A stretch of 64,000 bases of DNA, taken from Alloascoidea africana. Lineage: Eukaryota > Ascomycota > Alloascoideomycetes > Alloascoideales > Alloascoideaceae. Each line of letters begins with the position of its first letter. Within the stretch, counting starts at the first letter, position 1. Location of the stretch: the NCBI GenBank assembly GCA_030581615.1, contig JAKTTT010000005.1, positions 310,001 to 374,000 of the forward strand. Direction: 5' to 3'. A model generated the notes under the pieces. The model did no database searches and had not been told where the DNA came from. It saw nothing but the letters and a program-made list of their open reading frames with translations. Of this stretch, positions 56,759 through 64,000 are shown in pieces. Position numbers and translations under genes: made by a program.

Positions 56759-59700
56759 TTACCTCCTTTCCTTCAAGAGGAAATGCAAAGAAATATACCC
56801 AGAGGTTATAAATATGCAAAAGATAACTGCTAATCCATAAATATCCTTCCAAAACGCACCAACATTAAAGCCAAATGTGCTCAGTATGACAGAACCAGGA
56901 ATCTCTATAGACAAGCCATACTTGTATTCTGTTAGAGTCAGCCACCGTACCTCATTGATGATTAGAGCTTCATAGGCGTAATGAAAAACAGAAAGATAAT
57001 GAAGCCATTTTGCATAGACAGGAACAGAGTCTTTGTTCAGAAACAATCCTGCAAACAGGAGGCTGAAAAGCATGACAAGCACGCCAATTAAATTTGAAAC
57101 AGATGTATCTTTAATCGTTATTCCAATGATCAAGCATATGGCCGCGGAAGTCAGATTGAAAAGAATAAGGATGAGGAGAAACTTGAAGAATGCATTCTCC
57201 TCTAATGATAGTCCAACCATTGGATAGATGATGACACCAAGAACTAACGGCGGAACAACGCGAAGCGGGAACATGTCAAAAAGGATCTTGGAAACGTAGT
57301 ATGCAAACGGATGGTAATAACCATTTGCACGCTCCCTCATGAAAATGATTCGTTCGTTTGCAAAAAGATTCAAACTGGTCAAAGTTGAGAATCCAAAAAG
57401 AGCAAGAAGAAAAAAGAAAAGTCCGAGTCGATTTTGGAACCCGGGAATGTCATTTGAAATGCTATAGTAAAGAGATCCGCAGAAAAATGCAAGAAGAAAC
57501 CCAATAATGTAATGTGTTAACAACAGTTGGGGATTTCGATACAAGTTTTTAAACGTCCGACTTGATAAAATAAAGATTTGCCCAACAATGCCTACCCTTT
57601 CATGGCCACTGAGTTTATCTCTTGTATACAGGTCGTCATCATTTACCTCCTCGCTTGTATTAGCACTATGGAAGCTTGAGGCCGAGTCCGTTCTTTCGCA
57701 CTGAATCTCTTTTTTAATATCAGCTGCCAAAAGAGATGCGTCAAAACGGTTAATAAGTTTCTCCAATGATATCCCTTCGCTTTCCACGGAGAAAGACCGA
57801 TGAGCTCGGCGGAAATGTAGTTGGTTTTCAGGCAACAATTCAAATTCATCTCTGTTCTCTTCCGGCTGAGTTTCGCCACTTTCACTCTGTGAATGAGAGT
57901 ATTCTACATTTTCAGGGGGATTGTCAATGTCCTCCTCATCATTACCAATACCAGAAGAGTAATCACTGAGACTCCAAGAAGAGGCTTGAACTGTCAAGTC
58001 AATCAAAAAATCTGCAATATTGAAACCTTCTGGACATGGGAAACCAATTGAGTTAAAATATTCAAATGTTTTATTGTTCAGCCCTGAATAAATGAGTTTT
58101 CCTTCGGCCAGTAGAACCAATCTATCGAATAGGGAAACAATATTCGACCGTGGCTGGTGTATGGTGAACACAATTGTTCTCTTGTATTTTTTGGCCAAGT
58201 GAACCAAACTTTCAACAACATTAAAAGCATTATAGGAGTCAAGCCCCGAAGTAGGTTCGTCCAAGAATAAAATTGAGGGACTGGTAACTAGTTCACATGC
58301 AATTGCAACTCTTCGTTTCTCTCCACCTGAGATGCCTCTATTTTCTTCGCTCCCAATTATCCTATCTTTGATGCCTTCAATTCTTAGCTCAGACAGTGTT
58401 TCTAACACACGAAATTTCTTGGCTTGCAAGGACATGCTTTTGGGTAATCTCAGAAGAGCCGAATTCAAAACCGTCTCATAAACGCTCAAGGTGGGAAACA
58501 AATAGTCTTCTTGGTCAACAAACCCTATAATTTTCTTAAACTCCGCCCTATGGTATCTCTTTCCATTCACATAGATATGGCCCTCAGTTCTACCACGTTT
58601 GTGCTTGTGAGCCAGAATATCAAGCAAGGTGGATTTACCTGCCCCAGAGCCGCCCATAATCGCCATTACCTCGCCAGGCTTTACAATTCCAAAGACATTT
58701 GCCAAAATATCTTTCCCAGCATGATGATACCCTAGATCTTTAAACGACAACACCATAGGGGTATGTCCTTTCATCAGCTTGGCATCATCATTCTCATCGG
58801 GTAATTGAATATAGTTCCCTCCAAAGAGGGGAGACTTTTTGACAAAGCATGCATACAAGCAAGCGCATATTGCGCCCAAGAACAGAAATACAGCACTGAC
58901 AATTATCAAGGATTTCCAAGCTTCCAGCTTTCTTTTAGCTGGAGGCAAGTATCCTGGTATCTCCGTGTAATGAAGGCATTCGCTAGACTGGCAGTTCAGC
59001 GAAATAGAGGGATCACCAAAAACGCTTAATATTAGATTATTCATGGCGGGTTCCGAGAATTTGCAATCGTTAGTTGCCAAATCGCAGGTAAAGTCGCCTG
59101 GGCCCTTGATCTCATGTGTTAGAAAGTCGTCGAGGTTTATTGACCCTGCCTCTCCGCAGAGCATTCGTCCAGGGATACATTCACAACTGATCGAATCGCA
59201 ATGGTACTTTGTAGTGTTTTTTGAAGAAGCCGAGTCCGAATCAAAAGTGCACTCGCTTAGATGGCAGTAAAAGCTCTCCATCTCCGCAACCCACAGTTGA
59301 AAGTTGCAGGTTGCATCTGTCGAGTTGCAACCAAAAGTGACCTGCGGACGTCTAGGGTCAAGAATATCGATTATCTTGCGATTCGTGACATCACACATTT
59401 GGTTGTTTGCATGGACCAAAATGCCCCCTTTGTAGCATTCCCCTTTTATGTCCTCGGGGAAGAAAGCATTACAAGCGTCATCTTTGCCGCACACTATAAT
59501 TGAAAGGAATTGATTAGAGGACGAAAGGGCAAAATATTCCCAATCTTCATATACTCACTATTGCAGTGAATGCCAGTCCATCCATCCTCACAGTCGCAAT
59601 GGTTTCCTTCTCTTACTGGACGATTTGGTCCATCTGACAAGGCACCACAAACTGGTTCTGAACAGTCATTGGTGCCGAAGCCTGGTGGACATTCACAGAG

Positions 59701-60031
59701 CCCATTGTATTCATTGCATGTAGCGCCTTGATAGCAGCCGAATATCGGTAACATACAGTTGAAACTAAACCTAATGTTAGAATAAGGCAACGAATGAAGC
59801 ATTATAACTTTTGAAAACGCACCAAGGTGGACACTCATCTGAATCCAATGGAAAGGTATGTTGTGTATCCACGATCAGATCTGAGTCCGGCTCGAAAGTA
59901 AGCTCGAAAGTATCGAGGAAGTTTGCATCAAGTTTTTGGTCAAATTTGTTCAAACTATCTGTGGCACTTTTTCCCACGAACAAGCATACTAAAATACCCA
60001 GAGACAGGACCCCTAGACTCCTTCGTACCAT
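56759..60031 (-). CDS. ADP1: ABC transporter of the Adp1 type (ABCG-like half transporter with EGF-like lumenal domain), three exons
   Basis: Exons 60031-59823, 59770-59559 and 59493-56759 give 1051 residues (S. cerevisiae Adp1 has 1049). The introns are 52 nt (GTGCGT, TCTAAC only a few nt before ATTAG) and 65 nt (GTGAGT...TTATAG). A signal peptide (LGVLSLGILVCLFVG) is followed by Cys-rich EGF-like repeats (CNEYNGLCECPPGFG, CDCEDGWTGIHCN), a first membrane segment, then a nucleotide-binding domain with Walker A GGSGAGKST, signature ISGGEKRRVAIA and Walker B ILFLDEPTSGLDS. A linker rich in Ser/Glu and an ABCG-type membrane domain follow (NPQLLLTHYIIGFLLAFFCG; six segments). The substrate is unknown even in S. 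cerevisiae. Confidence 0.93.
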
Positions 60032-61068
60032 GATCAATACCAGACAAAAATATCTGTCTTGGGATGTTCCTGATTACTAGACATTGCCCCGATATACCCC
60101 CACGCTGAGGTGAATGGGTGTCAGATAGTAATCACGTGCATGTGTCAAAGGGAGTAACTTTGAGCCCAGCTTTGAGGCTGATTTGGTTGCCCTTGGTTTT
60201 GTGGCAAAGCTGGCTATCTCGGGTTTCTTTCAAGTCGGCATCGGTGAGCAGGTCTAGATCTGAACAGGTGACGGCAGGCTTGTAGAGAGTGTGCCAAAAA
60301 AGGGCACATCCTAGGGGTAAGTTACTACTTTTATATGTGGACACAAAACGGCTAATGTTGTTTTTAGTCTTGAACGGCAGGTCTAATTTAGTTCTATTTA
60401 AGGTTTCAGGATTGAAATATAGACAACCGATGATTTTTGCACCATCACACTCCTAAATGCGTTCATCGTTTAAGCAGATGTTGAATTTCATTCGCCTCAT
60501 GCTTTTCTAAAGTGCTGCAGTTGATGTCCATTTTATTATTGTGCCAGCACTGTGCTACTGGGATGTGCGGTAATTCCAGACTTGAGCTCGGAACTTGCCA
60601 ACAAAGCCCCAGAAATCTGGCCCTGTATTGTGTAAAATGAAGTCGGCCTGTCTTCTTCACGAAAACATTTGGGCGGATTGGCGAGAGCAGAGTCCTGCGC
60701 GGTGGGCCGAAACGGTTAATCGATTCGATCTGGCCAAAAGGGGGTTATCGATTCCATCTCGCGTGCTGCGGGAGTAAGCGTGCGCCCCGGGACAATTTCC
60801 GAACGGTGTGGGCGTCTAAGCTCTGTTAAGCTCTCTTCTCCAGTGCCAGCGCCCCAGGCCATATTCCGCGTCGGGAAACTCTGTATATAACACTCCGCCG
60901 TTAGCTGGGATTTTTCATCTCGTTCCTGCCCTCTTCTGCCTTCTTCACCTCCCGTCCCCGTCTCCTTCCTGCCCTTTTGTGCCCGCCTCATTCCATATCT
61001 TATCATATCATTCCACTTTATTCCCCCAAACCCCTTTTTTTATCTAACTACTTCCTCTCCAGCACCAG
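60032..61068. other. Divergent promoter region, about 1 kb
   Basis: Between ADP1 (-) and the F-box gene (+). The right half is GC-richer; a CT-rich tract (60920-60990) lies downstream of the TATA box. No gene recognised. Confidence 0.5.
60884..60890 (+). promoter_or_regulatory. TATA box of the F-box gene
   Basis: TATATAA about 185 bp before the ATG at 61069, followed by a CT-rich block as in highly expressed yeast promoters. Confidence 0.45.
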
Positions 61069-63204
61069 ATGCTCTCTCAACCACACGCTTTCATGCAGTG
61101 CCATATCCGCTACGACCCTTATTCACAAAGTCCTCATCTGAGCAGAGGCGGAGATATGCCCTCTCATATATTCTCCACGTCGCCGTCTTCTCCTTATAAC
61201 AAATGGCCCCGATCGAGGCTATCGCCTGCTCCTATTGGAAGATCATGTAATTTCTCAACAGATGACCCAAGACATCCCCAAGACACCACCATCCTCACAC
61301 ACAAAAGAGAGGGCAACGACAGAGACTACGACGAGAACAGACTGGGACTGGGTTCTTTACCTTTTGAACTCCGACAGAAGATTGCAAACTTTTGCAGTCA
61401 AGGAGATACCTTTCACCTTTGTCTGACCTCCAAAGCATTGTATGCATCCAGCATAGAAAGTCTCTATCGATGTATCGTACTAGACGAATCTCCACGCGTC
61501 TATTGCAACACAGAAGTCCCCAAAACAAGAAAGATCTACAGATCCAACACAGCAGAGTGTGTAGATCTGACCAACAAAAGCGGACAAAGACAGGAGTTCG
61601 AATACGCAGAAATAACCCGCGCAAGAACGGTATGGGGGATAAAAGATTGTCTTCGATCGCTAGCCGAACCTAGTTTCTCAAAAGCACATCTTATCAAAAG
61701 ATTTGAAGTGCACTCATGTAAAAACATCCCCGAGCAGGAGATTCAAACCCTTGTGGGAAAAGCTTTCCGCAAGATGGGCAACTTACAGTGCCTGATTTGG
61801 AGATGCCCAAAAGTCAGCTTAACCCCATCTATGCTCGCAGGCCTCAAAGGCGACAGTCAAATCAATACTCTTTGTGTGGATCTAGGAACCGGGAGCACTG
61901 GAACCGGACTAGACCTTGGAGGGCTGCCAACGCTCAACTCTACTGGGCATGAACTGTTCCAAGAGTTTGGGCGGATCCAACTAAGGCAAATTCAAAATCT
62001 GACAATAGGCCCTTACAACGATGCACAAAATCTCGAATCTCTAGCAGATTCCCTTGTTGACTCAGGAGCACTGGGTGGATTAAAGTCTCTATATCTTGCA
62101 AAAGGACAGTATGAGTCGGGATCTCAGGAGACCAAAACGACTAGAAACACCATGGCTGTTTCGGCCATTATGGGGCAAACGCATGGGTTTTTAGATAATG
62201 CAAATGGCAGAAACAGGAGGGGTTTGAACTCCAGCATTCTTGAGCTCAACTCATGCCGTGCCTTTTTTGGACGCATAGCAAAGCAGTTGAATAAGGTGCA
62301 AAAAGAAGGACTCGAGCTTGGAAGTGATGAGAATAAAGAGGAAAATGATTACAATATTACGAGTGATCCTGAAAACGGACGAGTTGGAAGTCTACACAAA
62401 CTTGGAATCCAGGGGGCTCTTGTACAGCCAAACGATGCTGTTCTGATAAGGAAAGCAGTCGACCTCAAACGACTAACGCATCTGTCGCTTGTTGACATTA
62501 GTGAGATTCCTGTTAGCCAAGGGCAAGCTGGCTTCCTCTCACTCTTATCATATAAAACTCCTAACGTGAGACATTTGACAGTGGATTTCTGCGAGGCATT
62601 CCAGGATACAACACCTCAATTTATTTCTTCCTTTTCAGAGCTCAAATCTATCACAGTGACAATAAGATGGAATCTTACAAAGTCGACTCTTGGGACTATG
62701 AACTGGGAATCATTGTGCGAAAAATACATTGACGCCATAATACGCCATTCAGAGACTTTGGAGTATCTCACTATAGAAACTATCAATGAAACCCCATACT
62801 CAAAGCCGTGCAAGAAAATCGCGTCTCGCCTGCTACAAAATCTCCAGGCTTGTACTAGACTGAAGGGACTCAAAATGGACATTCAATCTCTTGATTTCCA
62901 TACATGTGAGCATCTAATTTCCGGACTGCATAATCTCAAATATCTCGAGTTGGCAGCAGATGAAACGGGGCCTACGTACCTGGGACAAACCCAGTCTGGC
63001 CTCTCGTACATGCTTGTTGAATGGACTCGGTTTACTTCTGTAGCCCAAAAGCTAAAGACGATCCAACCCACACTGGAATACGTCAAAATTGAAGATCATC
63101 TTCTTGACCTCAGAAATTGTCCTTTAAAGCCTCCTGTTGTCCGACAAGGGATGAATGATTGGCTTACAAATCGTATTAAAAAACAATGGCACTGGAGCCA
63201 TTAG
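61069..63204 (+). CDS. F-box protein with leucine-rich-like repeats
   Basis: 711 residues, one exon. After about 90 disordered residues comes an F-box at about 92-135 (LGSLPFELRQKIANFCSQGD, then FHLCLTSKALYASSIESLYR). The rest alternates helix and strand in a leucine-rich-repeat-like way (LKSLYLAKGQ, LTHLSLVDISEIP, NVRHLTVDFC, LEYLTIETI, LKGLKMDIQSL, LKYLELAAD). It would bind Skp1 and present targets to an SCF ubiquitin ligase. It resembles the poorly studied F-box/LRR class that includes S. cerevisiae Ydr306c, but one-to-one orthology is not claimed. A TATA box and CT-rich leader precede it. The targets are unknown. Confidence 0.8.
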   Translation: MLSQPHAFMQCHIRYDPYSQSPHLSRGGDMPSHIFSTSPSSPYNKWPRSRLSPAPIGRSCNFSTDDPRHPQDTTILTHKREGNDRDYDENRLGLGSLPFELRQKIANFCSQGDTFHLCLTSKALYASSIESLYRCIVLDESPRVYCNTEVPKTRKIYRSNTAECVDLTNKSGQRQEFEYAEITRARTVWGIKDCLRSLAEPSFSKAHLIKRFEVHSCKNIPEQEIQTLVGKAFRKMGNLQCLIWRCPKVSLTPSMLAGLKGDSQINTLCVDLGTGSTGTGLDLGGLPTLNSTGHELFQEFGRIQLRQIQNLTIGPYNDAQNLESLADSLVDSGALGGLKSLYLAKGQYESGSQETKTTRNTMAVSAIMGQTHGFLDNANGRNRRGLNSSILELNSCRAFFGRIAKQLNKVQKEGLELGSDENKEENDYNITSDPENGRVGSLHKLGIQGALVQPNDAVLIRKAVDLKRLTHLSLVDISEIPVSQGQAGFLSLLSYKTPNVRHLTVDFCEAFQDTTPQFISSFSELKSITVTIRWNLTKSTLGTMNWESLCEKYIDAIIRHSETLEYLTIETINETPYSKPCKKIASRLLQNLQACTRLKGLKMDIQSLDFHTCEHLISGLHNLKYLELAADETGPTYLGQTQSGLSYMLVEWTRFTSVAQKLKTIQPTLEYVKIEDHLLDLRNCPLKPPVVRQGMNDWLTNRIKKQWHWSH

Positions 63205-63469
63205 AAATCAAAATTTGGAATGATAGACTTTTTTTTTTACCAGCTAATTGCTTTATGTTTTAGTGATTACACAAACGTTATTTTTGCTGATTTCCCAGTA
63301 ACTTTAGTTAGACATTACTGCTAATTTGATGATACTGATGCTGATGTTTCAAGCTTTGTAGTCTCTTCCATATCACTTCCTTGGTGCAGACACCCATACA
63401 CTCACCAACTATTGAAATCTGCAACAATCAAAATGAAAGCTACTCAAATCAACTAATTCCAAAGCTGTA
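63205..63469. other. Short intergenic region
   Basis: 265 bp in a same-strand pair. A T9-10 run at about 63230-63238 may belong to the F-box gene's 3' end. Confidence 0.5.
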
Positions 63470-64000
63470 ATGGTTATAGGACCTACACTTCCTCCAGGAT
63501 ACAAAGCACCGAGTGATACCAGTAGCGATGAGGATGATGCATTTGTAGGGCCCACTACTGTGACGTCAGTTGCAAACAACGGCAACGACTCATCAAGCGA
63601 CGAAGATGACTTTATAGGTCCCAAAGTCCCGAAATCAATACCAGGAAAATCAGTAGCGCAGGAGGAAAAAGAGGCTTTGCAACGCTTGCATGCTAATTCA
63701 ACTGGCGGAGACCCTCTATCTATAGGAGAATCCAATGGGAGCCGTAGCGAATGGATGGTTCAACCACCGCCAAACTGGTCCATGTCAGAACGACAACAGA
63801 AGCAGGGAGTTGATCTCACGCGAATGAGACATAGGGGTTTTATGAGTTCTAAAGATGCCGCGCGTTTGCAGCAACAACGAAACCGACCTGGTGGCGGAGT
63901 TTCTAATGCTTGGACTGAATCCGAAAGGGATCGTAAGAAGAGAAGGGCTGAGGAAATGATGGGATTAAGGGACCAAGACGATACTAATACGGATGCATCA
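63470..64000 (+). CDS. GPALPP-motif / DUF3752 protein, N-terminal part
   Basis: The window ends inside this gene after 177 codons without a stop. It starts MVIGPTLPPGY, the first GPxLPP motif; further motifs are AFVGP and FIGPKVP, each after an acidic Ser/Asp patch (SSDEDDAFVGP, SSDEDDFIGP). Then come EWMVQPPPNWSM and a basic DUF3752-type stretch (GGVSNAWTESERDRKKRR). The family (human GPALPP1) is nuclear-type, widely conserved and of unclear function, with suggested links to RNA processing. The ATG at 63470 fits the family's usual immediate start at the GP motif. Confidence 0.85.
   Translation, partial: MVIGPTLPPGYKAPSDTSSDEDDAFVGPTTVTSVANNGNDSSSDEDDFIGPKVPKSIPGKSVAQEEKEALQRLHANSTGGDPLSIGESNGSRSEWMVQPPPNWSMSERQQKQGVDLTRMRHRGFMSSKDAARLQQQRNRPGGGVSNAWTESERDRKKRRAEEMMGLRDQDDTNTDAS

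Overview
The window is fungal nuclear DNA, most likely from a budding yeast of an early-branching lineage. Genes are mostly single-exon or carry one to three short introns (about 50-180 nt) with a CTAAC/CTAAT branch site. CTG falls at conserved leucine positions (for example in uL14m), so the CUG-Ser code is unlikely. TRP3 is the bifunctional amidotransferase/indole-glycerol-phosphate synthase form known from budding yeasts, not the trifunctional TrpC of filamentous fungi. A SCAP (Scp1) gene and a tRNA-Leu with anticodon AAG are both present, which argues against Saccharomyces-like yeasts and favours a Lipomyces-, Trigonopsis- or Dipodascales-like branch. This placement is inference. Layout, 1-37 kb: AT-rich and gene-poor. 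It opens with the 3' end of a cell-surface-type protein and a 4.4-kb stretch with no recognisable gene. Then come an NCS1 permease (3 introns), an iron-type alcohol dehydrogenase, acetoacetyl-CoA thiolase (ERG10), a small one-pass membrane protein, SAC1 phosphoinositide phosphatase facing TRP3, the small RPA subunit divergent from TRP3, mitochondrial uL14, a 762-residue Ser-rich protein, the PKA catalytic subunit and a 318-residue acidic Ser-rich protein. A desert follows with a perfect palindrome, two opposed LTR fossils and tRNA-Leu(AAG). After it are a 4CL-like acyl-CoA ligase and a GPI-type wall protein made of seven Cys/Met/His repeats. Layout, 37-64 kb: denser, with GC-richer promoters. 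It holds an ARO8-type aminotransferase, a PMT1-type O-mannosyltransferase with a long acidic tail, GFA1, a maltose-acetyltransferase-type enzyme, SCAP, an OPT oligopeptide transporter, the ADP1-type ABC transporter, an F-box protein and the start of a GPALPP/DUF3752 gene. Themes: sterol and isoprenoid control (ERG10, SCAP), surface building (PMT1, GFA1, GPI-type proteins, SAC1), amino-acid synthesis and nutrient uptake (TRP3, ARO8-like, NCS1, OPT). Several genes have introns very close to the start codon, including a 5-nt coding first exon in GFA1 and a proposed ATG-only first exon in SCAP. No unfamiliar multi-gene system was found. The best leads are the repeat wall protein, the PMT tail, the start-proximal introns and the structured SCAP leader.
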